NCBI RefSeq assembly: GCF_015624505.1
Contig: NZ_CP061379.1
Span: forward strand, 496,001-560,000
Reading direction: 5' to 3'
Origin: Bradyrhizobium commune
Lineage (GTDB): Bacteria; Pseudomonadota; Alphaproteobacteria; Rhizobiales; Xanthobacteraceae
Length of the DNA: 64,000 nucleotides
Position 1 is the first letter of the stretch. The number at the start of each line of letters is the position of its first letter. Of the stretch, positions 8,098-16,059 are shown piece after piece. Below the pieces are notes generated by a model. The model searched no databases and had not been told where the DNA came from. It worked only from the letters and a program-made list of their open reading frames with translations. Made by a program: the position numbers and the translations under genes.

Positions 8098-8946
8098 ATG
8101 AATGTAAGGCAGCTCGACATCTCCCGACGCTCGATTGCCGTCGCCGCAGCCCTCGTCGGCACGGTGTCGCTGGCGATCGGCGCCCATGCTGCCCTCAACA
8201 TGCGTTCGCTCGATGCCGCCAAGGCCGTCTCGACCGACCAGGTCACGGGTTCGGTCGGCCAGACCTCGCGCCTCGCGCTCGTCATCGGCAACGGTCACTA
8301 TCCCGATGCCAGCGCGCCGTTGACGCAGTCGATCAACGACGCCCGCGCGCTGTCCTCGAGCTTGCGCAAGAGCGGCTTTGACGTCGACATGGTGGAAGAC
8401 GCGAGCAAGGACGACATGGCCCGCGCCGTCAGCCGCCTGAAGGCGCGGATCAAGCGCGACAGCGTCGTCATGCTGTTCTTCGGCGGCTATGGCGTGCAGG
8501 CGGGCCGCGAAAGCTACATGCTGCCGGTCGATGCCGTGATCTGGAAGGAGAGCGACGTCCGCCGCCAGGGCGTCTCCATCGAGGGCGTGCTCGACATGAT
8601 GAAGGAGCAGGGTGCCAAGGCCAAGCTCGTCGTGGTCGACGCTTCCCGCCGCAATCCTTTTGAGCGCCGCTTCCGCTCCTATAGCCACGGCCTCGCGCCG
8701 ATCGGCACGCCCGACAATGCGTTGATCCTCTCCTCCGCTTCACCCGGCAAGGTCGTCGACGACGGCAAGGGCGAGCACTCGACGCTGGTCGGCGAGCTCC
8801 TCAACAATCTCGATGCGCAGGGCAGCGCCGAAAGCGTCTTCAACAAGACCCGCGTCGCCATCTCCCGCGCCTCCGAAGGCGACCAGGTCCCGGCCGTCTC
8901 ATCCTCGCTGCTCGAGGACGTCCACTTCAACGAAGCCGGCGGCTAG
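8098..8946 (+). CDS. Caspase-fold (peptidase C14-like) protein lacking catalytic His and Cys
   Basis: The 282-residue protein has an N-terminal hydrophobic export segment (residues 11-32), then a p20-like caspase domain: LALVIGNGHYPDASAPL, INDARALSSSL, VVMLFFGGYGVQ, YMLPVDAVIW and VVVDASRRNPF. In active metacaspases the loop reads S/GGHG and the nucleophile motif is DAC. Here the His position is Tyr131 (GGYG) and the Cys position is Ser183 (DAS). It should therefore be a pseudoenzyme, perhaps a periplasmic binding or scaffold protein. A paralogue with the same two losses, fused to TPRs, lies at 46647-48164. The ATG start has AGGA upstream. Confidence 0.88.
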   Translation: MNVRQLDISRRSIAVAAALVGTVSLAIGAHAALNMRSLDAAKAVSTDQVTGSVGQTSRLALVIGNGHYPDASAPLTQSINDARALSSSLRKSGFDVDMVEDASKDDMARAVSRLKARIKRDSVVMLFFGGYGVQAGRESYMLPVDAVIWKESDVRRQGVSIEGVLDMMKEQGAKAKLVVVDASRRNPFERRFRSYSHGLAPIGTPDNALILSSASPGKVVDDGKGEHSTLVGELLNNLDAQGSAESVFNKTRVAISRASEGDQVPAVSSSLLEDVHFNEAGG

Positions 8947-8963
8947 TCTAGTTCGCGGCACTT

Positions 8964-8977
8964 GTAGGGTGGATTAG
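8964..8977. repeat. Left part of hairpin repeat interrupted by IS copy 1
   Basis: GTAGGGTGGATTAG ends in the TTAG that is duplicated at the far side of the insertion (10480-10483). Its GGATT pairs with AATCC in the right-hand part, showing that the two halves were one hairpin before insertion. Confidence 0.75.
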
Positions 8978-10479
8978 TCTTACTGCGTCATGGTCGTCGC
9001 CGTCCATTTGACGCTGCGCTGGTGCCACAGCACGGACATCGCGGCAGGGTTTTGATGAGCGCGCGGATCAACCGGGCGCGCATGGTTGCGATCGAGTTCG
9101 GGATGTGGCGTTCAGGCCGCGTGGGCGGAGCCTCTGGGTCGATAATCGTCGGGTAAGCGAGGTAGCGGGACTGGCGCGGCGGAACGAGGTCCTGAGGGGG
9201 GAATCGTCGCCTGCTCGGCGATCAGGAAGCCGTAGGCTGCGATGCACAGAGTTGCGTGGTGATGGAAGCCACGCCAGCCGCGTCCCTCGTAGTGACTGAG
9301 CCCGACCTCTTGCTTGAGTTCTTGATAGTCGCGCTCGATGCGCCAGCGAAGCTTGGCGAGATCGACGAGCCGCTCGAAGCTGATGGTCTCCGGCAGCGTT
9401 GAGAGCCAGTATTTGGTAGGCTCTGCTTCCCCCTCGGGCCATTCGATCAGCAGCCATTCCGGCGACAGCTTCTCGGGGATCAGTTTGTTGTACCCGACAC
9501 GGACGCGCACACGTGCAAAGCGCGAGGACAGCCGGTCGGCCGAGCCTTCCCGCCACGTCACCGTACGCCAGGCCTGCTTCGGCAGAGCAAGCGTCACTTC
9601 CTTGGCCGAGACAAGATCGGGCTCGTCGCGTCGGCCGGTATTGTTCAGCGGCTTGTCCTTGCGCCGTGGGCGAGTGCCGGGTCGCCACATCAATGTATTA
9701 GGCAAAATGCCGGCTACATAGAGCACGCCCAAGGCTGTCATTCCCGCGCGTAGCCGCGAGTCATTGCCATAGGCCGTGTCCATCAATCCGACACCGCGCG
9801 GCAGGCCGGCCTCGCAAGCCCAACGTATCTGCTCCAGCGCGATCTCTGGTTTGGTCCTAAACTTGATCTCCTTCGGAACGCCCGCCTTCTTCCGGCGCGC
9901 GCGATCCTTCGCCCAAGTCTCCGGCAAATACAGCCGATAAGTCGCTGGAAGACTGGCGGCATGGTTGGCGATCGACAGAGACACCGCCACCTGGCAGTTG
10001 GCCTGCTTGCCGAGCTGACCGCAATATTGGTGGTGGACGCCGACCGAATGCTTGCCCTGCTTGGGGAATGACGTGTCGTCGATGATCCACGCCTCGATCG
10101 GCCCGCTCTTCTCGATCGCGGGCAGCGCCATCTCGCGGACCTTGGCAAGCACGTCCGCGTCCGACCAGGTCGCGTTACCGACAAAATGCAACAGTGATTG
10201 GTGCTGGGCTGCCGTCCGCGCCGGGGCCGTGCGCGCCGCCATCGGCTCGACGCTCTTGCGTTCACCCGGCAGCATCAAGCCGGTGCAATAGTCACGCAGT
10301 GGTCTCATCCGCACGGCCTGACCGATCACACTTCCAAGCCCCGCCACATACGCCGTAAACCGTGCCTCGCTGCCTTCACCCTGATTGAGATCCATCTGGC
10401 CCCCCGTGTGCCAAACATTGAATCTCTTCAAATATTTGATTCTACGCCCCCGCGGGCGCGACCGAATGACTCAGTAAGG
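8978..10479 (-). mobile_element. IS701-type insertion sequence, copy 1 (1,502 bp)
   Basis: The ends are set by comparison with the identical copy at 16060-17561 (offset 7,082 bp), where sequence identity begins and stops. Terminal inverted repeats are imperfect: the left end CTTACTGCGTCAT matches the complement of the right end, CTTACTGAGTCAT. A 4-bp TTAG direct repeat flanks it (8974-8977 and 10480-10483), the duplication size expected for the IS701 family. It carries one transposase gene read leftwards. The target was a palindromic intergenic repeat. Confidence 0.9.
9112..10395 (-). CDS. IS701 family transposase, copy 1
   Basis: The 427-residue DDE transposase has catalytic acids recognisable in AWIIDDTSFPKQG, VGLMDTAYGND and WRIERDYQELKQEVGLSHYEG. 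The last is the typical C-terminal E motif of the IS701/IS4-like group. The ATG at 10395 (MDLNQGEGSE) is preceded by a G-rich ribosome site. An in-frame TTG at 10431 would add 12 residues. The reading frame is intact and identical to copy 2, so the element may still be active or has moved recently. Confidence 0.92.
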   Translation of the reverse strand: MDLNQGEGSEARFTAYVAGLGSVIGQAVRMRPLRDYCTGLMLPGERKSVEPMAARTAPARTAAQHQSLLHFVGNATWSDADVLAKVREMALPAIEKSGPIEAWIIDDTSFPKQGKHSVGVHHQYCGQLGKQANCQVAVSLSIANHAASLPATYRLYLPETWAKDRARRKKAGVPKEIKFRTKPEIALEQIRWACEAGLPRGVGLMDTAYGNDSRLRAGMTALGVLYVAGILPNTLMWRPGTRPRRKDKPLNNTGRRDEPDLVSAKEVTLALPKQAWRTVTWREGSADRLSSRFARVRVRVGYNKLIPEKLSPEWLLIEWPEGEAEPTKYWLSTLPETISFERLVDLAKLRWRIERDYQELKQEVGLSHYEGRGWRGFHHHATLCIAAYGFLIAEQATIPPSGPRSAAPVPLPRLPDDYRPRGSAHAA

Positions 10480-10565
10480 TTAGCCGAAGGCGCAATCCGC
10501 CACTTCTCTCTCGTCAGCGCGGAAAGCAAAGAGGTGGGTTACGCCTTCGGCTAACCCACCCTACG
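10480..10565. repeat. Right part of hairpin repeat interrupted by IS copy 1
   Basis: It begins TTAGCCGAAGGCGCAATCCG, completing the hairpin started at 8964. After a short spacer a second, inverted hairpin follows, GGTGGGTTACGCC/GGCTAACCCACC, ending CCCTAC. The intact element would be about 96 bp: two hairpins with GTAGGG and CCCTAC at its ends. Confidence 0.75.
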
Positions 10566-10575
10566 AAGTTATCCG

Positions 10576-11460
10576 TTACTTCGCCGCTTCCGTCGCCATC
10601 ACCGGGCGCACCGGATCGCCTTCGCGCAACAATGCGCCGGCGCGGGCCACCACGATGTCGCCCTCGTTGAGGCCGTCGCGGACCTCGATATTGCCGCCCG
10701 ACATCAACCCGATCTCGACGCGCTTGGTCTCGACGCGGTTGCGGCGGATCACCTGCACCACGGTGCCGGCGGATGAATATTGCACGGCGGTGAGCGGCAC
10801 CGCGACGTTGCAGCTCTGCCCGGTCTTGATCAGCGCGCGCCCGCTCGCATTGATCAAGAGCCGGCGTTGCGTCGAGATTCCGATATAGACCATGCCCTGC
10901 TGGATGTTGGGCTCGACGGTCGGTCCGATGCGGCGCACCTTGCCCTCGACATCGCCGGCGCCTGGGATGCGCACAGTCGCAGTCTGGTTGTTGGCGAGCT
11001 TCCTCACGTCATTGGTCGCGACCATGCCGACGAGGTCGTATTCGCTCCGCGCCACGATCGTGAACAGCGCCTCGCCTCTGGCCGAGGCAAGCCCGCCGAT
11101 CTGCGCGGTCGAGGTGGCGATCACGCCGGCGACGGGGGCCGTGACCTGGAGTGTGCCGCCTTCGGGGAGCGCGAGGCGCGCCAGCACCTGGCCGGCCGTG
11201 GTGGTCTCGCCGGCTTCCGCCAGCACCTCCGTGATCTTCAGCCCCGGACGCTCGGGCCGCACCGAGGTTTCCTCGCGGGCGATGATCGTGCCGCTGGCTT
11301 CCACGATGTCGGAGAAACAGGATTTTGCCGCCTTCAGCACCGTGACCGCGGGCCCCTTGGGCGCGTCGTCATCGGCGGCAAGCGTGGGCTGGGACAGCAG
11401 CAGCAGTCCGCCCAGGGCAATCAGGGATCTGGAAAAGGAACGCGCAGACAATGGACGCAT
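10576..11460 (-). CDS. RND efflux periplasmic adaptor (HlyD/MFP family), orphan
   Basis: The 294-residue protein has a signal peptide (RSLIALGGLLLLSQPTLAAD), a lipoyl/barrel-sandwich half (GLKITEVLAEAGETTTAGQVLARL), beta-barrel segments and a C-terminal membrane-proximal domain (GLNEGDIVVARAGALLREGD). These link an inner-membrane RND pump to an outer-membrane channel. No pump gene is adjacent. It shares an unusual CFSD(I/L)V block after the signal and the same architecture with the adaptor at 44745-45677, which does have a pump partner. It may work with that pump or with one elsewhere. It stands just right of IS copy 1. Confidence 0.87.
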   Translation of the reverse strand: MRPLSARSFSRSLIALGGLLLLSQPTLAADDDAPKGPAVTVLKAAKSCFSDIVEASGTIIAREETSVRPERPGLKITEVLAEAGETTTAGQVLARLALPEGGTLQVTAPVAGVIATSTAQIGGLASARGEALFTIVARSEYDLVGMVATNDVRKLANNQTATVRIPGAGDVEGKVRRIGPTVEPNIQQGMVYIGISTQRRLLINASGRALIKTGQSCNVAVPLTAVQYSSAGTVVQVIRRNRVETKRVEIGLMSGGNIEVRDGLNEGDIVVARAGALLREGDPVRPVMATEAAK

Positions 11461-11630
11461 CGGTTATTCCGGTTGGCCGCAAGGGCTCAATCGATAGCAG
11501 AAGCGGTGGCGGCGGGCCATGGGCTCGCGGTCCGAGAATGATGCCGCAGCAACGCGGGCGGCGCGATGCCCCCTGTTGAATTGGTCTTCGCAACCAGCAT
11601 TGAGGTTCGTTGGCTGCCGTCCAGCAAACT

Positions 11631-11716
11631 CGTCTTGCCCGGGCTTGTCCCGGGCATCCACGTTCTTTGTGCCGCAGGGCAAGGCGTGGATGGCCGGGAC
11701 AAGCCCGGTCATGACG
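11631..11716. repeat. 86-bp palindromic intergenic repeat (CCCGGGCTTGTCCCGGG type)
   Basis: The left arm CGTCTTGCCCGGGCTTGTCC with CGGGCATCCACG is mirrored by CGTGGATGGCCGGGACAAGC with CCGGTCATGACG, around a loop of about 20 nt. It lies between two leftward genes, the lactonase-like gene and the adaptor gene, and may act as terminator or RNA-processing hairpin for the former. The family is typical of Bradyrhizobium and Rhodopseudomonas genomes. Confidence 0.8.
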
Positions 11717-11735
11717 ATGTGGAGGCACCGAGGGC

Positions 11736-12878
11736 TCACGGCAATGCCAAAAACTCCACCCAGTTCGGCTTCTTGCCGGTGGCGTAGGATTTCAGCTTGC
11801 TGAGCGCGCCGCTGCTCTGGTCGATCGCATACACGCTCATGCCGTCGGACATTTCGCCGACCGCGGCGAGATAGCGGCCGGTCGGATCGATGTTGAAGCC
11901 GCGCGGCTGCTTCTCGGTCGGCACGCTGTCGATCGTGGATAGCTTGCCGCTGGTGGCATCGACCTTGTAGGCGGTGAGCGTGTTGGTGGTGCGTTCGGAG
12001 GCGTAGAGGAAGCGGCCGTCCGGGGTGATGTGGATGTCGGCGGCCCAGGGCTTTTGACCAGAGTCTTTGCCATTGAACGCCTCCGGCAACGCGGTGGTGC
12101 GCTGGATCTCCTCCCAAGCGCCGCTCTTGGCTTCATAGCTGAAGGCGGCGACATCGCCGTTGAGCTCGTGGATGAGATAGACGAACTTGCCATTCGGATG
12201 GAACACGAAGTGCCGCGGCCCTGATTTCTCGGGCACCTTGTGGGCCGGCGGATCGCTCGGCGTGAGCGTTCCTGCCGTGGCATCGAACGCAAAGCTCAGC
12301 ACCTGGTCGGAGCCGAGATTGGTCGCGAACACGAAGCGGTTGTCGGGTGAGGGCAGGAAGGCGTGAGCGTTGAGCCCGGTCGGGATCACCTGCTTCGGCT
12401 CGCCGACGACGCCGTTTGCGCCAAGCGGATTCAGCGCGACCTTGTTGCCGCCATAGGAGGCGCTGAACAGCACCTTGCCGGTGCGGTCGGTTGCGATGTT
12501 GGCCATGCTGTCGGCGAGCGGGCCGTTGCCGATATGGCTGAGGAGGCCCGTCTTCTGGTCGATCGCGAAGCTGACCGCCAGGAACGGCTGCGAACGGACG
12601 CCGGCGATCAGCACGCGGTGGTCGGGCGTGATCGCGAGCGGGGTCGAGGATCCCGGCTTGTCGACGCCGGTGAAGGCCGCCGTCTGCACCGGCGTCATCT
12701 CGCCGTTCTCGGCGATCTTGAACACGCTGATGTCGTTGGAGTCGGCATTGCCGACATAGGCGAAGGTTTCGGCCATGCCGGCACGGGCTCCAGAAATAAG
12801 AGCAAGGAAAGCGAACAGCGTGGTGGCGATCGCAGCGCGAGCCGCTTTGGATGCGATGCGGCGGTTTGGTCTCAACAT
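11736..12878 (-). CDS. Exported lactonase-type seven-bladed beta-propeller protein (YbhE/6-phosphogluconolactonase family)
   Basis: The 380-residue protein has a long Sec signal (to about residue 35, ending SGARAGMA). Repeated propeller blades follow: FAYVGNADSNDISVF, PLAITPDHRVL, FVFATNLGSDQV, SGPRHFVFHPNGKFVYLIHEL and KQPRGFNIDPTGRYLAAVGE. The family includes cytosolic 6-phosphogluconolactonase (Pgl) and 3-carboxymuconate cyclases. Export to the periplasm argues against the pentose-phosphate role here, so the substrate is unknown. The start at 12878 has a strong GAGGAGG site seven bases upstream. A small inverted repeat (CGATAC at 12971 and GTATCG at 12984) lies in the promoter region. Confidence 0.85.
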   Translation of the reverse strand: MLRPNRRIASKAARAAIATTLFAFLALISGARAGMAETFAYVGNADSNDISVFKIAENGEMTPVQTAAFTGVDKPGSSTPLAITPDHRVLIAGVRSQPFLAVSFAIDQKTGLLSHIGNGPLADSMANIATDRTGKVLFSASYGGNKVALNPLGANGVVGEPKQVIPTGLNAHAFLPSPDNRFVFATNLGSDQVLSFAFDATAGTLTPSDPPAHKVPEKSGPRHFVFHPNGKFVYLIHELNGDVAAFSYEAKSGAWEEIQRTTALPEAFNGKDSGQKPWAADIHITPDGRFLYASERTTNTLTAYKVDATSGKLSTIDSVPTEKQPRGFNIDPTGRYLAAVGEMSDGMSVYAIDQSSGALSKLKSYATGKKPNWVEFLALP

Positions 12879-12997
12879 GGGCGTCCTCCTCGAGCCGTTA
12901 CGGCGTTGTCGTTTTGCGGCGGAGGATAGCGGGAGGTAGCCCGTTGCACCAAATTCCAATTGGGATCGATCGATACCGAAATTGTATCGGTCGCGAG

Positions 12998-13138
12998 CTA
13001 GCGCACCGCCGCGGTGAGATCGCGCGACGGCAGGCGCGGGCCGCTCGGATGATCGGGCGGTCCGAGCAGGGTCCATACCGCGACCGCAACCAAGGCGGAG
13101 GTCAGGATGGTCCAGGCGATGAGGCGCTTGCGCCTCAT
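12998..13138 (-). CDS. 46-residue membrane protein, translationally coupled
   Basis: It begins MRRKRLIAWTILTSALVAVAV, with one membrane segment after a basic N-terminus, and ends with a short Pro-rich tail. Its ATG overlaps the stop of the 63-residue gene upstream (ATGA at 13138-13135), an arrangement that argues both are translated. The family is not recognised. It could be a subunit or accessory of a membrane complex or a stress peptide. Confidence 0.5.
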   Translation of the reverse strand: MRRKRLIAWTILTSALVAVAVWTLLGPPDHPSGPRLPSRDLTAAVR

Positions 13139-13326
13139 GGCAGCGGCATCCCGGCCATGACGGCAAGATCGCCGTCGCTCATGCCGGGGCCTGCGCCGGC
13201 GAAATAGATCGCGACACAGGCGATGACCGCGAAGGCGAGATAACCTGCAACGATCCAGCCGTCGTAATTGCGGACGGCCGATCGGGGCGAAAGCGCATGC
13301 GAATGTGCACGTTCTGCAATGTCCAT
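13135..13326 (-). CDS. 63-residue membrane protein
   Basis: The protein MDIAERAHSH... has a single strong membrane segment (GWIVAGYLAFAVIACVAIYFAG) followed by GPGMSDGDLAVMAGMPLP. It is the first gene of a two-gene unit, sharing the ATGA overlap with the 46-residue gene downstream. The ribosome site is weak. No family is recognised. It is supported mainly by the coupled architecture and the clean transmembrane pattern. Confidence 0.5.
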   Translation of the reverse strand: MDIAERAHSHALSPRSAVRNYDGWIVAGYLAFAVIACVAIYFAGAGPGMSDGDLAVMAGMPLP

Positions 13327-13646
13327 GGTCAAAATCCGTCTGTTTGAAAATTGATGCGCTAAACCGCGCAGACGGGATTCTGCGCTGCAAAAGGCGACCG
13401 TCGTATGAAGTCGTTCACAGGGGAGGACGCGCTCACGCAGTTGCGAACGAACGTCCCCGTCGTGGCAAAGCGCCACACCGGTTAAACCGATTGCAAGGTC
13501 TCGCTGACAAACTACCAATGGTGCTGCGCTTCGCCTGCTCATTCGCAGCGCCCGGCCCCCGGCCACGTGATCGTTCGGGAACGGCAGCCACCTCCCGCCG
13601 TTACCCCGGTCTCGCGGGCGGAGGACACCAAAACGGAGGCTGGCAC
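13327..13646. other. 320-bp intergenic region with an EcfG-type promoter
   Basis: This lies between the leftward small membrane-protein genes and the rightward 38-residue reading frame. The clearest signal is GGAAC-N16-CGTT at 13578-13602. A small inverted repeat GTGGC-aaagc-GCCAC lies near 13467. No gene of ordinary size is supported on either strand. Confidence 0.5.
13578..13602 (+). promoter_or_regulatory. EcfG (general stress response sigma factor) promoter, GGAAC-N16-CGTT
   Basis: GGAAC at 13578-13582 and CGTT at 13599-13602 are separated by exactly 16 bases, matching the published alphaproteobacterial EcfG/PhyR-regulon consensus GGAAC-N16/17-CGTT. Transcription would start near 13610, about 25 bases before the GGAGG ribosome site of the small gene at 13647. 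The chemoreceptor gene at 13915 lies further downstream and might be co-transcribed. Confidence 0.55.
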
Positions 13647-13763
13647 GTGTTTTGGATTTATTGGGACACCGCCTGGTCGCTGATCATCAGCGGTATCATG
13701 TTCACCACTATCGTCACCCATCCGGACGCCGAGTTCGCCGAGATCCGGGCGGGGAGACAGTGA
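13647..13763 (+). CDS. Candidate 38-residue membrane protein behind the EcfG promoter
   Basis: A GTG start with GGAGG seven bases upstream (13635-13639) opens a frame starting MFWIYWDTAWSLIISGIMFT, one amphipathic/aromatic membrane segment, then a charged tail ending IRAGRQ. The combination of promoter, correctly spaced ribosome site and membrane-like composition is hard to get by chance in 39 codons. A frame this short is still weak evidence alone. It would be a general-stress-induced small protein. No family is recognised. Confidence 0.4.
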   Translation: MFWIYWDTAWSLIISGIMFTTIVTHPDAEFAEIRAGRQ

Positions 13764-13914
13764 CAAGACAGGCGCAATAGCCTCCACGCGGCCTGAAATA
13801 TCCACCTCTCGCGGGTGCAATCGAGCTTGCCTCGCGGATGGACGGCCGTGGTGAACGAAATCTTAGGGGCGGACCGGTAATTTTCTGCATCTTTTTCAGC
13901 GATCCGGCGCTCCC

Positions 13915-16014
13915 ATGGCATTGTTTGGCAATCCCTCCATTCGTTCGGTTCTCGGCGCCATCATCGGCATCCTCGGCCTGTTCCTGATCGGGCAGCTCGC
14001 AACCGGACTTTTCGGCGCCGTCGAGCGCAACAGCGCGGCGCAGAAGGTCGAGCGCTATGCCGGCACGGACCAGCAGCTCTTCACGGCCCTGCTCGGTTTC
14101 CGGATCGAGCGTGGCACGTTCCTGTCGGCGCTGGTTGCGGAAGAGTCGGCCAATGCCGGTGCCGATGACCGCATCGCGGCCAATCGGCAATTGTCGGAAA
14201 CGGCCTACAAGAGCGTGCTCGAACGCCTCGATGGCGTGTCCGATTCCCGCCTTGCCGGCGTCATGGGCAAGTTCGTTGCGCTCCATGATGCGCTGATGCC
14301 GCTGCGAACCAAGGCCGAAGCCCTGATCCACCAGCCAAAGGCTGCGCGCGACACGAAGGCGGCCGACGAGTTCCGGAAAACGGCGCAGGACTATCTCGAC
14401 GCCATCCTCGCGCTGACCATCGAGCTGGAGAATGCGCTGAAGCTCACCGATCCCGTGGTCGATCATTTGCTGGGCGTCAAGCAGTCGGCCTGGGCCGCGC
14501 GCAATTTCGGCGGCCTCATCGCGATCCGTCTCGAGGCCGCGGGCGCCGCCGCAAAGCCCTGGACGGCTGCCGACATTGTCGGAGCAGCCGAGGATACCGG
14601 CCGTGCCAAGCAGGCCTGGAGCCAGGTTCAGGATGCAGCAAGCCGCACAGACGCCCCCGCGAGCCTCACCGACGTGATCGCGCGCTCGAAGCAGGGCGAC
14701 GCCGTCGCCATGATCGAGCGCCAGCAGGGTCTCATCAAGGCACTGAGCAACAACCAGACGATCGAGATCAAGGGCGTGGAGCTTGCCAAGCTCAACACCG
14801 CCATCCTCAATTTCTACGTCGAGGCCGGCCAGGCCGCGCTCGCCGAAATGGTCGCCCGCGCCGGTCAGCAGATGGTTTCCGCGAAATGGAGCCTGGCGCT
14901 CAACGGCGGCATGATGCTGGTGGCGCTCGCCATCACATTGTTCGGCTTCATCCTCGTGAGCCGCCGCGTCAGCGCGCCGATCCGCAAGCTGACGCAGGCG
15001 ATGCGCTCGCTCGCCGAGCGCGACTACGCGATCGATCTTGCCGGCATCGAGCGCGGCGACGAGATCGGGGAAATGTCGCGCGCGGTCTCCGTGTTCAAGG
15101 AGAACATGATCGCCGGCGACCGTCTCGCCGAACAGCAGACGGCGGAGCAGGCGAAGAAGGAGCGGCGCCAGCTCGCCGTCGAGCGGCTGATCGGCGAGTT
15201 CGAGAAGACCGTCACGGACTCGCTGCACACGCTGGCCTCGGCCTCGGGCGAATTGAACGCCACTGCGCAATCGATGTCGTCGACCGCCGAGCAGGGCTCG
15301 TCCAAGGCGGCCTCGGTCGCGAGCCTGTCGGGCGACGCCTCCTCCAACGTGCAGACGGTTGCGGCGGCCACCGAAGAGCTCTCCGCTTCGATCACCGAGA
15401 TCAGCCGTCAGGTCGCGGAATCCTCCAGCATCGCCGGTGCCGCGGCCAGCGAAGCCGACCGCACCAATGCCGAAGTGCAGGCGCTGGCCGATGCCGCCCA
15501 GCGCATCGGCGACGTCGTCGCGCTGATCACGGGCATTGCCGAGCAGACCAATCTGCTCGCGCTCAACGCCACCATCGAGGCCGCGCGCGCCGGCGAGGCC
15601 GGACGCGGCTTTGCGGTGGTCGCCTCCGAAGTGAAGAACCTCGCCACCCAGACCGCGAAGGCGACCGAGGAGATCACCGGCCAGGTCGCCGCGATCCAGG
15701 GCGCGACCAAATCGTCGGTGACCGCGATCCAGTCGATCGGCACCACCATCCAGCGCGTCAACGAGATTGCGGCTGCGATCGCCGCCGCCGTCGAGGAGCA
15801 GGGCGCCGCGACCCGCGAGATCGCGCGCAATGTGCAGCAGGCCTCGCAAGGCACCAACGAAGTCTCGCGGCACATCTCCGGCGTGTCGCAAGCCGCCGGC
15901 CAGACCGGCGCTGCCGCCGGCGAAGTGCTGGACTCCGCCAAAATGCTGGCGCGTCTGTCCGACGACCTCAAGCGCGACGTCGACCGCTTCGTCGGCGATC
16001 TCAGGGCGGCGTAA
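13915..16014 (+). CDS. Methyl-accepting chemotaxis protein
   Basis: The 699-residue receptor has a first membrane segment near residues 13-32, a long helical ligand-binding region, and a second membrane segment near 325-345 ([18 protein letters not shown]). A HAMP domain follows ([23 protein letters not shown]), then the cytoplasmic signalling coil with the hairpin signature [28 protein letters not shown] split around residues 545-572. It signals to CheA/CheW to control flagellar motion or a related output. The ligand is unknown. No che genes are nearby, so it is an orphan receptor. No strong ribosome site is visible before ATG 13915. Confidence 0.93.
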   Translation: MALFGNPSIRSVLGAIIGILGLFLIGQLATGLFGAVERNSAAQKVERYAGTDQQLFTALLGFRIERGTFLSALVAEESANAGADDRIAANRQLSETAYKSVLERLDGVSDSRLAGVMGKFVALHDALMPLRTKAEALIHQPKAARDTKAADEFRKTAQDYLDAILALTIELENALKLTDPVVDHLLGVKQSAWAARNFGGLIAIRLEAAGAAAKPWTAADIVGAAEDTGRAKQAWSQVQDAASRTDAPASLTDVIARSKQGDAVAMIERQQGLIKALSNNQTIEIKGVELAKLNTAILNFYVEAGQAALAEMVARAGQQMVSAKWSLALNGGMMLVALAITLFGFILVSRRVSAPIRKLTQAMRSLAERDYAIDLAGIERGDEIGEMSRAVSVFKENMIAGDRLAEQQTAEQAKKERRQLAVERLIGEFEKTVTDSLHTLASASGELNATAQSMSSTAEQGSSKAASVASLSGDASSNVQTVAAATEELSASITEISRQVAESSSIAGAAASEADRTNAEVQALADAAQRIGDVVALITGIAEQTNLLALNATIEAARAGEAGRGFAVVASEVKNLATQTAKATEEITGQVAAIQGATKSSVTAIQSIGTTIQRVNEIAAAIAAAVEEQGAATREIARNVQQASQGTNEVSRHISGVSQAAGQTGAAAGEVLDSAKMLARLSDDLKRDVDRFVGDLRAA

Positions 16015-16045
16015 AAGGTCCGTAGGTGGGTTAGTCCGAAGATTT

Positions 16046-16059
16046 GTAGGGTGGGTTAG
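16046..16059. repeat. Left part of hairpin repeat interrupted by IS copy 2
   Basis: GTAGGGTGGGTTAG ends in the TTAG duplicated at 17562-17565. Its GGGTT is complementary to AACCC in the right-hand part. The copy-1 element instead pairs GGATT with AATCC, so each insertion has its own matched flanks. Confidence 0.75.

Noticed and set aside
8098..8946. Active metacaspase
   Set aside because: The two catalytic positions are Tyr131 and Ser183. Without His and Cys the family chemistry is not possible, so only the fold is claimed.
13641..13656. Sigma54-like promoter TGGCACG-N4-TTGGA
   Set aside because: The -24 part fits, but the -12 part has GG instead of the essential GC. It overlaps the ribosome site and start of the small frame, and the EcfG promoter upstream is an exact match.
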